Source of the DNA: Schumannella soli | GTDB taxonomy: Bacteria > Actinomycetota > Actinomycetes > Actinomycetales > Microbacteriaceae | DNA length: 64,000 nucleotides | Assembly: GCF_006517435.1 (NCBI RefSeq) | Contig: NZ_VHQG01000001.1 | Coordinates: 679,406 to 743,405, forward strand | Direction of reading: 5' to 3' | In this document: positions 17,299 through 25,839 of the stretch, piece after piece | How the letters are laid out: each line of letters starts with the position of its first letter | How positions within the stretch are numbered: the first letter of the stretch is position 1 | The notes under the pieces: generated by a model | What the model was told of the DNA's origin: nothing | Seen by the model: the letters and a program-made list of their open reading frames with translations, nothing else | Databases searched by the model: none | Program-made: the position numbers and the translations under genes

Positions 17299-18546
17299 AT
17301 GAGGCACCTCGGCTGGACGATCGCGGTCTGCGTGGTCGTCGGCGCGCAGGCGCTGATCTGCGCGTGGTTCGTGTTCGTCGCGGGCGCCGGCAGCATCCAG
17401 CTGCTGCGCGGCGCGGTGGGTCTCGCCGGCGCGGTCCTGCTGCTGGTCGCATGGTTCACGCTCGGCCGACGCTGCGACGAGCGACGCGAGCTCGCGGTCC
17501 CGTTCGCCGTGATCGTGGTGATCTGGGCGGCGGCGGCGACCTTCGCGCATCCCTCGTTCGCGGCGCTCCAGTGCCTCGCCTTCCCGCTGATCTGGATGTC
17601 GCTCGACGGCCGCCGGCGCGCGATCACGGGCAGCGTCGTGCTCGCCGTCGCGGTCGGCATCGCGATGGCGCAGCGCGACTTCGTTGGCGGGGCGATCGCG
17701 ATCCAGGTGGTGTCGCTGGTCTTCGCGGTCGTCTTCGGGCTCTGGATCTCGGGCATCGCCGAGCAGAGCGAGCAGCGCCGGGTGCTGCTCGACGAGCTGC
17801 GGGCGACACAGGATGCGCTGGCCGCCGCGCACCGGGATGCCGGGGTCGCGAGCGAGCGCGAGCGGCTGGCGCGCGAGATCCACGACACGGTCGCGCAGGA
17901 TCTCACCGGGCTCGTGCTGCTCGCCCAGCAGGCCCGCCGCGAGCTGGAGCGCGGGATCGACCCCGCGCAGCTCACCGCGGGGCTCGCCCACCTCGACGCC
18001 CTCGAAGACGCCGCTCGCGCCGCGCTCGGCGAGGCCCGGGCGCTCGTCGCGAGCACCGCATCCCCGACGCTCGAGGGCGGCCTCGCCCCGGCGCTGCGCC
18101 GCCTCGCCGAGCGCTTCGAACGCGAGACCGGCGTCACGGTGTCGGTGGATGTCGACGTCGCCGCGATCACGCTCGACCGCGACCGCGAGGTGGTGCTGAT
18201 CCGCTGCGCGCAGGAGGCGCTCGCGAACGTGCGCAAGCACGCCGGCGCGACGCGAGTGCGCCTGACGCTGCGCACCCCGGTCGGCGACGCGGGCCCGATC
18301 GGTGATGCACCGACCGCGGCGATCGGCGAGCGCGGCGCGCCCTCGACGACCGATGCCGGTCTCGCGTCGCTCGCGCTCGAGGTGCACGACGACGGGGCCG
18401 GCTTCGACGCCACCGCGCCGTCTCCCGGCTTCGGCCTGAGCGGGATGCGCGACCGTCTCGCCCTCGCCGGCGGGGCGCTCGCGGTCACGAGCGACGCCTC
18501 TGGAACCCGCGTGCGCGCGACCCTCCCGACGGGAGCCCCCGCATGA
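17299..18546 (+). CDS. Sensor histidine kinase, NarL-type (HisKA_3)
   Basis: This 415-residue membrane kinase has about five N-terminal helices (residues 5-150), a short coiled linker, the dimerisation/phosphoacceptor helix EREREIHDTVAQ-type with His195 (AREIHDTVAQ), and a HATPase domain with the N-box AQEALANVRKHA and G-boxes DDGAGFD and GFGLSGMRDR. There is no large extracellular sensor, so it may sense a membrane signal or the transporter itself, as in LiaS/DesK systems. It overlaps the response regulator start by ATGA. Confidence 0.88.
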   Translation: MRHLGWTIAVCVVVGAQALICAWFVFVAGAGSIQLLRGAVGLAGAVLLLVAWFTLGRRCDERRELAVPFAVIVVIWAAAATFAHPSFAALQCLAFPLIWMSLDGRRRAITGSVVLAVAVGIAMAQRDFVGGAIAIQVVSLVFAVVFGLWISGIAEQSEQRRVLLDELRATQDALAAAHRDAGVASERERLAREIHDTVAQDLTGLVLLAQQARRELERGIDPAQLTAGLAHLDALEDAARAALGEARALVASTASPTLEGGLAPALRRLAERFERETGVTVSVDVDVAAITLDRDREVVLIRCAQEALANVRKHAGATRVRLTLRTPVGDAGPIGDAPTAAIGERGAPSTTDAGLASLALEVHDDGAGFDATAPSPGFGLSGMRDRLALAGGALAVTSDASGTRVRATLPTGAPA

Positions 18547-19214
18547 CCCCGGCCGCTGCTCCCGACGAGCACGCGACACCGCGCATCCGGGTGCTCGTCG
18601 CCGACGACCACCCGATCGTTCGGGGCGGCATCGTCGCGCTGCTCGACGCGGCCGACGACGTGGAGGTGGTGGGCACCGCATCCACCGGACTCGAGGCGGT
18701 CGAGCGCGCCCTCGCCCTCACGCCCGATCTGGTGCTGATGGATCTGCGCATGCCCGGGATCGACGGCGACGAGGCGACGGCGCGCATCCGGTCCGCGCTG
18801 CCGGAGACGCGGGTGCTCGTGCTGACGACCTACGAGAGCGACGACGCGATCCTGCGGGCGATCGAGGCCGGCGCGACCGGGTACCTGCTCAAGGCGGCGC
18901 CCGAGGCGGAGGTTCTGGCCGGCGTGCGCGCGGTGGCGCGTGGCGAGGTCGCGCTGGCGCCGTCGATCGCGGCGGCGCTCGTGACCCACGTCGCGCGGCC
19001 GGCCGCATCCGCCGAGCCCGTCGTGACCCTGAGCCCGCGCGAGAGCCAGGTGCTCGCGCTCGTCGCGCAGGGGTTCAGCAACCCGCGCATCGCCCGTGAG
19101 CTGCTGCTCGGCGAGGCCACCGTGAAGACGCACCTGCTGCACGTCTTCGAGAAGCTCGAGGTGAGCGACCGCACCCGGGCCGTGACCCGCGCGATGGAGC
19201 TCGGCCTGCTCTGA
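18543..19214 (+). CDS. Response regulator, LuxR/NarL family
   Basis: This 223-residue DNA-binding response regulator is the partner of the kinase before it. The receiver domain (14-130) has the acidic pair DD near 21-22, phospho-acceptor Asp67 in LVLMDLRMPG, Thr95/Thr96 in VLTTYE and Lys117 in GYLLKAAP. A LuxR helix-turn-helix follows (LSPRESQVLALVAQGFSNPR ... [16 protein letters not shown]). It probably activates its own operon, including the exporter. A bidirectional hairpin lies just after the stop. Confidence 0.9.
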   Translation: MTPAAAPDEHATPRIRVLVADDHPIVRGGIVALLDAADDVEVVGTASTGLEAVERALALTPDLVLMDLRMPGIDGDEATARIRSALPETRVLVLTTYESDDAILRAIEAGATGYLLKAAPEAEVLAGVRAVARGEVALAPSIAAALVTHVARPAASAEPVVTLSPRESQVLALVAQGFSNPRIARELLLGEATVKTHLLHVFEKLEVSDRTRAVTRAMELGLL

Positions 19215-19226
19215 CGCGCAGAGGGG

Positions 19227-19264
19227 TCGAGCGGGCGCGGAGTGGAGCCCCCGCGCCCGTTCGA
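19227..19264. terminator. Bidirectional terminator
   Basis: TCGAGCGGGCGCGG (19227-19240) pairs with CCGCGCCCGTTCGA (19251-19264), 13 of 14 positions, with a 10-base loop. It lies between the ends of the convergent response-regulator and surface-protein genes. Confidence 0.65.
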
Positions 19265-19287
19265 GTCAGGGGCGCGCGATCAGCGGA

Positions 19288-22200
19288 TCACGCGGCGCGG
19301 CGGCGCGCGACGACCAGGCGGATGCCGGCGAGCAGAGCCAGCACGGCGAGCGCGGCCGCGAGCATCCAGGCCTCGCCGACACCGGTCGCCGCGAGTCCCG
19401 AGCCCGAACCCGAACCCGAACCGGTCGCCCCCGATCCGCCCGACCCGGTGCCGCCGCCAGCGCCGCCGCCCGGCGTCGTGCCGCCGTCACCGGGGTCGAC
19501 GTCGGCCGCCGAGACCGTGGTCGGCGCTCCGAGGTACCGCGCCGCGCCGTCGGCGCCGATGCCCGTGGCGACGACCGTGTGGTCGCCGACCGCGAAGTCC
19601 GCGGGAACCGTCAGCGTCTGCGTGAACGCGCCCGTCTCATCCGCCTCGACCGTCGCGAGCGTCGTCGGCGTCGAGTACAGACCCAGGGTGATGGGCGCGT
19701 GCGGGGCGAAGCCCGATCCGCTCACGGTGAAGCTCTGGCCCTGCTCGAGCTGCGCCGGAACCCCGGTGAGCGAACCGGTGAGGGTCGGCAGGATGAGCGG
19801 CAGCGGCACGACGGCCGGCTCGGCGACCACGAGGGTCACCTGGGCGGTGGTCGCTCCGGTGGCGTTCGTGGCGGTGATCGTGATGACGCTCGATCCGGCC
19901 TCGGCGACCGTGCCCGAGAGGGTGCCGGTGCCGTCGCCCTCGTCGACGAAGTCGACGCCGGCGGGCAGCGGCCCCGCCGTGAGGGTGACCGCGGTCGGGT
20001 AGCCGCCCGCGGTGGTGACGGTCGCGCTGAACGGCACTCCGGCGGTCGCGTCGACGCGGGCCGGGCCGGTGACGGCCGCGGTCTCGCCGACCGTGATCGT
20101 CAGGGTCTGGCGGGCGACGTGCCCGGGCGCGGTGGTCGCGACGACATCCACGCTCGCCACACCGCCGGTGCCGGTCGCCGGCGTGCCCGACAGCGTGCCG
20201 GTTCCGTCGCCGTCGTCGACGAAGGTCAGCCCCTCGGGAACGTCGCCGTCGAGCTCGAGCGAGGCGGGGGTCGGATAGCCGCCGTCGGTGGTCACGGTGA
20301 ACGATCCGGGCGAGCCGACCGCGAAGTCCGCACCCGACGGCGAGGTGATCGCGGTCTTCTGCTGCACGGTCACGACGAGCGTCTGCGTGCCGGTGCCGTG
20401 CTCGTTGCTCGCGCTGAGCTTCAGGGTGAATTCGCCCGCGCTGGTCGGCACGCCGGTCAGCGTTGCGGTGCCGGCGCCGGTGCCGGTGCCGGTGCCGGTG
20501 GCGAAGACCAACCCGGGAACGGCGCCGTCGGTCAGCGCGAGGGTCGGCGTCGGCTTGCCCGACGCCGTGATGCTGATGGTCTGCGTCGCCCCGTCACCCG
20601 AGATCGTCGCGGTGGCGGCGCTCGTGATGGCGGGTCCGGTGCCGACCGCGAGGCTCGCTGCGGTGGTGGTCGCCGATCCGGTGCCGTTCGTGAACACCGC
20701 GCGGAACCACGCGCCATCCAAGTCGGCGGTCGCGGTCAGGCTCAGCGTGCCGCTGGTCTCGTCGGTGATGTCGGCGAAGGTGATACCGCCATCCGTGCTC
20801 TTCTGCCACTGGATGCTCGGGGTCGGGTAGCCGGTGGCCGCGGCGCTGAACGCGACCGACGTTCCGACCGTGGTCGACTGCGACGACGGGTCGGAGGTCA
20901 CGGCGGGCGCCTGCGTCACGGTGAGGGTGAGCTGCTGGGTGGCGGCCGTGCCGACGCCGTTGCCGGCGCTGATCTGCAGCGAGTAGATGCCGCCGCTGAG
21001 CGCCGCCGGGGTGCCGGCGAGGGTCGCCGTGCCGTCGCCGTTGTCGGTGAAGGTGACGCCCGCGGGCAGTGCGCCGGTCTCGGTGATCGTCGTGGCCGTC
21101 GGATAGCCGGCGGTCGTGGTGATCGTGCGCGAGAACGCCGAGCCGGTCGCGGCGGTCGCGGAGGCCGTCGCGCCGCCGTCGATCGTCGGCGGGGCGTTCA
21201 CCGTCAGGGTGAAGGGCTGCACGGCGTTCGCGCCGACGCCGTTCGAGGCCGTGATGCTGAGCTGGTACTGCCCGCCGGTTCCGGCGCTCGGCGTGCCCGC
21301 CAGGGTCGCGGTGCCGTCGCCATTGTCGACGAAGGTGACGCCCGCGGGCAGCGCGCCCGACGCGGTCAGCGTCGGCTTCGGCGAACCGGAGGCCGTGACG
21401 GTGAACGATCCGGCCGAGCCCGTGACGAAGGTGGTCGTCGCCGCGCTGGTGATCGCGGCGGCCTGGCGCACGGTCACGGTGAGCTGCTGCGTGGCGGGGG
21501 ATGCCGATCCGTTGTCGGCCTTGAGCGACAGCGTCACGGAGTCCGACCCGGTCGGGGTGCCGGCCAGCGACGCGGTTCCGTCGCCGTTGTCGGTGAGCGT
21601 GAGTCCGGCGGGCAGGGCGCCGGCCGTGCGCGTGATGGCGGCCGTCGGGTAGCCCGTCGTCGTGATCGTGAAGCTGCCCGCGGTGCCGGCCGTGAAGGTC
21701 GCCGACGACCCGCTCGTGAAGGCGGGAGCCTGCGGCGCCGTCACGACGACCTGCTTCGCCAGGCCGCCGTAGGTCACGGTGACGGTCGAACGGCCGGGCG
21801 TCGACGGGGTCGTGAGCTGCGCCGAGGCGGTGCCGCTCGAGAGCACGACCGAGGCGGAGTCGAGCGTTCCGGTGTCGGTGCTGAAGGTCGCCGCCTCGCT
21901 GAAGGCGCCGAGCAGGTTCGCGGCGAAGGCGGTGCCGGCGGAGTCGCGCACGAAGCTCGCGCCGATCGTCGCCCGCGCGCCCGGAGCGGACACGGTCGCG
22001 GGCGTCGCGTCGGCGGTGAAGACGAGCGACGGCGTCACCGGGATGCCGGCCGTGACCGTCGGGCAGCCGGCGCCGCCGGGCGCGGTCGCGCATCCCCACC
22101 AGTTCTGCGTCGCGTCGACCGCGGTCGCCGGGCTCGCCGTGACGACCGGGGCGGTGTCGGCGGCGGCGGGGCGGATGTCGTTGTAGTGCAGCGCGGTCGT

Positions 22201-23367
22201 CGTCGTGTCGACCGCGACCTGGCTGCCTGCGCCGGCGATCGCGCGGTTGCCGATCAGCCGGTTCGAGTTGACGGTCGCGGTGCCCGCGCCCGACGAGGTG
22301 CCCGCCGGGGCGAGGCGGATGGCGCCTCCGGCGGCGCCGCCGGTGCCCGTCGCGCTGCCGGTGTTGCCCGTGAACGTCGACCCGGTGATGGATGCGGTCG
22401 AGCCGGTCACGCCGGCGACGGAGATGCCCGCGCCGCCCGAGGGGTAGGTGCTCGCGTTCGCGACGGTGTTGTTCGAGAAGGTCGAGTTCGTGACCGTCAG
22501 GCTCTCACCCGAGCGTCCCGCTGCGGCCTCGTAGTAGACGCCGCCGCCGGGGCCGGCGTTGGAGCTGTTGCCCGAGATGGTCGAGCCGGTGATCGTGAGC
22601 GAGCCGCCGATGAACTGCACGCCGCCGCCGCCGGAGTTCACGGTCGGCGAGGCGTGCGCCTTCACGGTGTTGCCGGTGACGGTCACGTAGAGCAGCGTCA
22701 GGCTGTCGCCGGCGACCGACGCATCGGCGCCCGACCCGGCGATGATGCCGGCGCCGCCGAAGCCGCCCGATCCCTGCGATCCCGGCTGCGCGAGGTCGTC
22801 GACGCCGCCGCGCACCGTCAGGTCGTGCAGCGTCACCGAGATGCCGCCGACGAGGTTCGGGTCGATGTCGAGAACGCGGTGCTGGCCGTCGCCGACGATC
22901 TCGGTCGTGCCGCCGCCCGAGCGCACGAGCGTGATGTCGGCGCCCGGCTTCTGGCCGAAGGCGATCTCGCCCTGGGTCAGCTGGTAGACGCCGCTGCCGA
23001 TGCGGATGGTCGTGGCCGATGCCGTGTTGCCGGCGACGCAGAGGGCGTTGCGCAGGGTGACCGGCGTGTTCGGCGCGGTCGTCGTCACCGAGGCGTTGGT
23101 GCAGGCGCTGTTCGCGTCGCCGTCGGCGGTCGTGCTGACGTCGATCGTCGTCGCGGCCAGCGCCGCATCGGCGGGAAGGGCGACGACGCCGGCGGCGGCG
23201 AGCAGCACCGCGAGACCCGCGGCCAGGAACGGGATGCGACCCGCCCGCGGCGAGCGCGCAGCGGGGCGGCGTGCGGGGCCGGGTGCGGGGCGGTCGGCGA
23301 AGCGATCCGCCGAAACGACCGAGTCGCGGCGCGCAGCGGCGCCCGGGGTCGGCGTGCTGGTCGTCAT
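19288..23367 (-). CDS. Giant wall-anchored surface protein: beta-helix plus Ig-like repeats, LAATG sorting signal
   Basis: This 1359-residue exported protein starts at ATG 23367 (AGAGGG upstream). A long signal peptide (arginine-rich tail, hydrophobic 46-70, ALAAT) is followed by a CSLREA-like segment (CTNAS...VTLRNALC, about 89-110) and right-handed beta-helix repeats of the GSTISGN / NSTFSNN / GSTFTGN type to about 430, closed by QNWWGC. From about 545 to 1215 run six or more He_PIG-type Ig-like repeats, each with a GALPAGVTFTDNGDGTATLAGTP-like block (last copies diverged). A Gly/Ser linker leads to LAATG at 1325-1329, a helix and RRR, a class E sortase signal. Function unknown; adhesion or glycan binding fit the folds. 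It is divergent from the DUF6916/tail-collar genes. Confidence 0.85.
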   Translation of the reverse strand: MTTSTPTPGAAARRDSVVSADRFADRPAPGPARRPAARSPRAGRIPFLAAGLAVLLAAAGVVALPADAALAATTIDVSTTADGDANSACTNASVTTTAPNTPVTLRNALCVAGNTASATTIRIGSGVYQLTQGEIAFGQKPGADITLVRSGGGTTEIVGDGQHRVLDIDPNLVGGISVTLHDLTVRGGVDDLAQPGSQGSGGFGGAGIIAGSGADASVAGDSLTLLYVTVTGNTVKAHASPTVNSGGGGVQFIGGSLTITGSTISGNSSNAGPGGGVYYEAAAGRSGESLTVTNSTFSNNTVANASTYPSGGAGISVAGVTGSTASITGSTFTGNTGSATGTGGAAGGAIRLAPAGTSSGAGTATVNSNRLIGNRAIAGAGSQVAVDTTTTALHYNDIRPAAADTAPVVTASPATAVDATQNWWGCATAPGGAGCPTVTAGIPVTPSLVFTADATPATVSAPGARATIGASFVRDSAGTAFAANLLGAFSEAATFSTDTGTLDSASVVLSSGTASAQLTTPSTPGRSTVTVTYGGLAKQVVVTAPQAPAFTSGSSATFTAGTAGSFTITTTGYPTAAITRTAGALPAGLTLTDNGDGTASLAGTPTGSDSVTLSLKADNGSASPATQQLTVTVRQAAAITSAATTTFVTGSAGSFTVTASGSPKPTLTASGALPAGVTFVDNGDGTATLAGTPSAGTGGQYQLSITASNGVGANAVQPFTLTVNAPPTIDGGATASATAATGSAFSRTITTTAGYPTATTITETGALPAGVTFTDNGDGTATLAGTPAALSGGIYSLQISAGNGVGTAATQQLTLTVTQAPAVTSDPSSQSTTVGTSVAFSAAATGYPTPSIQWQKSTDGGITFADITDETSGTLSLTATADLDGAWFRAVFTNGTGSATTTAASLAVGTGPAITSAATATISGDGATQTISITASGKPTPTLALTDGAVPGLVFATGTGTGTGAGTATLTGVPTSAGEFTLKLSASNEHGTGTQTLVVTVQQKTAITSPSGADFAVGSPGSFTVTTDGGYPTPASLELDGDVPEGLTFVDDGDGTGTLSGTPATGTGGVASVDVVATTAPGHVARQTLTITVGETAAVTGPARVDATAGVPFSATVTTAGGYPTAVTLTAGPLPAGVDFVDEGDGTGTLSGTVAEAGSSVITITATNATGATTAQVTLVVAEPAVVPLPLILPTLTGSLTGVPAQLEQGQSFTVSGSGFAPHAPITLGLYSTPTTLATVEADETGAFTQTLTVPADFAVGDHTVVATGIGADGAARYLGAPTTVSAADVDPGDGGTTPGGGAGGGTGSGGSGATGSGSGSGSGLAATGVGEAWMLAAALAVLALLAGIRLVVARRRAA
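20467..20500 (-). repeat. In-frame hexanucleotide repeat in the surface protein gene
   Basis: Units of GGTGCC (one variant GGCGCC) repeat about 5.6 times, coding for alternating Gly-Thr/Ala in the minus-strand protein. Slippage would add or remove two residues without breaking the frame, so it could vary length but not switch expression off. Confidence 0.55.
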
Positions 23368-23720
23368 GGCCGTCGCGGCCCTCTCGTCGATGCGCGGGTC
23401 GGAGCTCGGGCGCGCGCGGAGGATGTCGAGGACTCCGCGCACGGTGACACGCGCGAAGCGAAAAGTACCGCGCGCCCGACGCCGCCGACTACGCGGCGCG
23501 GGTGCCCAGTTCGGGGGGTCCGCCGAGGGGGTCCGCGCGGGCGGACGCGCACCTATGCTGAGCGCGCGGCACGCACGTGCCGGCGCGGTGAACCCTGACC
23601 GCCCGGATGCCGCACCCTCGACACCCGGATGCCCGGCGCCCGCACCACGGACCCGCCCGCCGCATCCACCCGACAGCGCAGCCTCCGTCAGCGGATGCCG
23701 CCACCGCATCCGGAGCATCC
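23368..23720. promoter_or_regulatory. Divergent intergenic region of the surface-protein/tail-collar locus
   Basis: These 353 bases separate the surface protein from the divergent DUF6916/collar operon. A candidate minus-strand -10, TACTTT (23467-23462), sits in an unusually AT-rich patch about 95 bases before the surface-protein start. A candidate plus-strand -10, TATGCT (23554-23559), would give a leader of about 155 bases. A small dyad CGGCAC-N4-GTGCCG lies at 23567-23582. I see no further gene. Confidence 0.35.
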
Positions 23721-24212
23721 ATGCAGCTCACCCGCCGCACCGCCGTCGTCAGCGCCGGCGCCGCCGCGCTCGCCGCGGTCGGGGCCGCCGCCGCTGCGGG
23801 CGCCGCCCAGGCCGCCCCCGCCACCGCTACCGCTACCGCTACCGCGCCGGCGAGCACCGCCGGGGGCTCGGGCGCCGGCGCCGCGAGAGCCGCCGCGCCG
23901 ACGACCGCCGCCGCACTCGTCGAGCTGCGCGCCGCCGTGCGCAGCGACTTCGCCCCGCTCGTCGGCCAGGCGCTCACCGCATCCGCCCCCGATGGCCGCA
24001 CCGGCTCGCTCGTGCTCGACGCGATCGCCGACGTCGCGGGCGCCGCCACCGGCGACGAGAACCGCTTCACGCTGCTGTTCCACGCCCCCGACGACTTCGC
24101 CGAGGGCATCTGGCAGCTCGGCCACGACGGCGTGCCGACCAGCGACTTCCTGCTCACCCCGATCGGCCCCGCCGGCGACCGCCGCGCGCAGGCCCTCGTG
24201 AACCGGATCTGA
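23721..24212 (+). CDS. Small exported protein, DUF6916-like, with Tat-type signal
   Basis: This 163-residue protein begins MQLTRRTAVVSAGAAALAAV, a twin-arginine-like signal followed by a hydrophobic Ala-rich stretch and an AQA-A cleavage site near 30. A low-complexity Ala/Thr segment follows, containing TATATATA from a hexanucleotide repeat. The C-terminal 100 residues (LVGQALTASAPDG ... FTLLFHAPDDFAEGIWQLGH ... FLLTPIGPAGDRRAQALVNRI) resemble the small domain I know as DUF6916, which is commonly encoded beside microcystin-dependent/tail-collar proteins, as here. The function is unknown. It is the first gene of an operon with three collar proteins, 13 bases before the next start. Confidence 0.65.
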   Translation: MQLTRRTAVVSAGAAALAAVGAAAAAGAAQAAPATATATATAPASTAGGSGAGAARAAAPTTAAALVELRAAVRSDFAPLVGQALTASAPDGRTGSLVLDAIADVAGAATGDENRFTLLFHAPDDFAEGIWQLGHDGVPTSDFLLTPIGPAGDRRAQALVNRI

Positions 24213-24225
24213 GAGGCGAGGCCCC

Positions 24226-24741
24226 GTGCCCAGTGATCCCTATCTCGGCGACATCATGATGTTCGCCGGCGACTTCGCGCCCCTCGGCTGGCGCGACTGC
24301 GACGGCAGCCTGCTTCAGATCAGCGAGTACGACGCACTGTTCGCGATCGTCGGCACGACCTATGGCGGCGACGGCATCAGCACCTTCGCTGTGCCGGACC
24401 TGCGCGGGCGGATGCCGATCGGTCAGGGCGTCTATCAGGGCGCGGCGAACCCGCTGGGAACCCGGGTCGGTGTGGAGACCGTGACCGTGACGTCGGCGCA
24501 GCTGCCGTCACACACCCACACAGCTGTTGCGACCGAGGGAGCGCCGAGCTCGGCGACGCCATCGGGCCGACGCTGGACCAGCCGAGCCGAATCGCCCTTC
24601 AGCTCGCAGCCCCCGACCACGGCCATGTCGACCTCCGCCCTGTCGCCGACAGGCGCAAACCAGCCGCACGACAACATGCCGCCGTACCTCGGGGTGCGAT
24701 TCTGCATCTGCGTCGAGGGCATCTTCCCGAGCCAGGCCTGA
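24226..24741 (+). CDS. Tail-collar (microcystin-dependent protein) family protein 1
   Basis: This 171-residue protein starts at GTG 24226. It has the collar-domain pattern of phage T4 gp12/MdpB proteins: DIMMFAGDFAPLGWRDCDGS, LFAIVGTTYGGDGISTFAVPDLRGRMPIG (about 38-66), the SHTHT motif near 95, and the C-terminal NQPHDNMPPYLGVRFCICVEGIFPS. In phages this fold trimerises at the tip of tail fibres. Free-standing bacterial copies have no settled role. It lacks a signal peptide, and no other phage gene is near. Base composition is slightly less GC-biased than its neighbours. Confidence 0.82.
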   Translation: MPSDPYLGDIMMFAGDFAPLGWRDCDGSLLQISEYDALFAIVGTTYGGDGISTFAVPDLRGRMPIGQGVYQGAANPLGTRVGVETVTVTSAQLPSHTHTAVATEGAPSSATPSGRRWTSRAESPFSSQPPTTAMSTSALSPTGANQPHDNMPPYLGVRFCICVEGIFPSQA

Positions 24742-24753
24742 GAGGAGACGACC

Positions 24754-25269
24754 ATGGATCAGCCCTTCGTCGGCCAGATCTCCCTGTTCGCCGGCACCTT
24801 CGCTCCCAAGAACTGGGCGTTCTGCAACGGCCAGCTTCTGCCGATCAATTCGAACCAGGCCCTGTTCGCGCTGCTCGGAACCACGTACGGCGGCAACGGC
24901 TACCAGACCTTCGGACTGCCCGACCTGCGCGGCCGCATCGCCCTGCACTACGGGCAGTACCCGGGAGGCGCGAACCGCACGATCGGCGAGAACGGCGGCG
25001 AGGTCGGGCACGCGCTCACCGTCCCGGAGATGCCCGCGCACAATCACATCCCGGTGGCTTCGAGCGCACCGGGCACGTCTCCGTCACCGGCTGACGCTGT
25101 CTGGGCCGCCGGAGCGAAGCCCGCCTACGCCACGTCGGCGGCATCCGCCTCGCTGGCCGGCGGAGCGATCGGGTCGAGCGGCGGTGGCCAGCCGCACGAG
25201 AACCGCCCGCCCGAGCTCGCGCTGTCGTACATCATCGCCCTCTACGGCATCTTCCCGAGTCGGCAGTAG
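24754..25269 (+). CDS. Tail-collar (microcystin-dependent protein) family protein 2
   Basis: This 171-residue paralogue of the previous gene starts at ATG 24754 with GAGGAGA upstream, 12 bases after the preceding stop. It shows the more canonical consensus: PFVGQISLFAGTFAPKNWAF, CNGQLLPINSNQALFALLGT, TFGLPDLRGRI, PAHNHIP and the closing QPHENRPPELALSYIIALYG plus IFPS. Identity with genes 1 and 3 is concentrated in the first 70 and last 30 residues; the middle is Ala/Ser-rich and divergent, as expected of a stalk or variable loop. No signal peptide is visible. Confidence 0.85.
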   Translation: MDQPFVGQISLFAGTFAPKNWAFCNGQLLPINSNQALFALLGTTYGGNGYQTFGLPDLRGRIALHYGQYPGGANRTIGENGGEVGHALTVPEMPAHNHIPVASSAPGTSPSPADAVWAAGAKPAYATSAASASLAGGAIGSSGGGQPHENRPPELALSYIIALYGIFPSRQ

Positions 25270-25277
25270 GAGACGTC

Positions 25278-25808
25278 ATGGAACCGTTCGTGGGCGAGAT
25301 CATCGCCGTCGGATTCAACTTCGCCCCCAAGGGCTGGGCACTCTGCAACGGGCAGACGCTGCCGATCAGCCAGAACACCGCGCTGTTCTCGCTGCTCGGA
25401 ACCAAGTTCGGCGGCGACGGGCGAACCAACTTCGGCCTGCCCGACCTGCGTGGCGCCTCGCCGATCGGGATCGGCCAGGCGCCGGGCCTCAGCAGCTACG
25501 TCGCGGGGCAGCGTGCCGGATCTGAAAGCGTCACCCTGCTGGCGTCCCAGATGCCCACCCACACGCACACCCCGGTCGCCGTCGCGGCGGCGGGCGACGT
25601 CAGCTCCGCCGCGGGCGCCACCTGGGCCGAGGCTCGCAGCGGCCGCGCGATCGAGCGCGGCTACGCCCCCCGATCCGCTGCCGATGCGACGCTCGACCCC
25701 TCGGCGATCGGCGTCACCGGCGGAAGCCAGGCGCACAACAACATGCCGCCGTTCCTCACGGTCAACTTCATCATCGCGCTGCAGGGCGTCTACCCGCAGC
25801 GCCCCTGA
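25278..25808 (+). CDS. Tail-collar (microcystin-dependent protein) family protein 3
   Basis: This is the third paralogue, 176 residues, starting at ATG 25278 with AGGAGA upstream and only 8 bases after gene 2. Consensus blocks: PFVGEIIAVGFNFAPKGWAL, CNGQTLPISQNTALFSLLGT, NFGLPDLRGASPIG, THTHTP and the end GSQAHNNMPPFLTVNFIIAL plus QGVYPQRP. Three unequal collar genes in tandem behind a DUF6916 gene suggest that the products assemble together, possibly as a heterotrimer. That is inference. Confidence 0.85.
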   Translation: MEPFVGEIIAVGFNFAPKGWALCNGQTLPISQNTALFSLLGTKFGGDGRTNFGLPDLRGASPIGIGQAPGLSSYVAGQRAGSESVTLLASQMPTHTHTPVAVAAAGDVSSAAGATWAEARSGRAIERGYAPRSAADATLDPSAIGVTGGSQAHNNMPPFLTVNFIIALQGVYPQRP

Positions 25809-25839
25809 GGCCTGCGCCTCCGACGTGCGCGCCGGCTCG

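Noticed and set aside
19579-23598. A 1339-codon plus-strand frame opposite the surface protein
   Set aside because: It is an Arg/Gly/Ala/Asp-rich shadow of the repetitive minus-strand gene, which has a signal peptide, known repeats and a sorting signal.
24226-25808. Prophage or phage-tail remnant
   Set aside because: Only collar-domain genes are present. There is no integrase, capsid, portal, sheath, terminase or attachment-site repeat, and a DUF6916 gene precedes them, as in chromosomal collar clusters.
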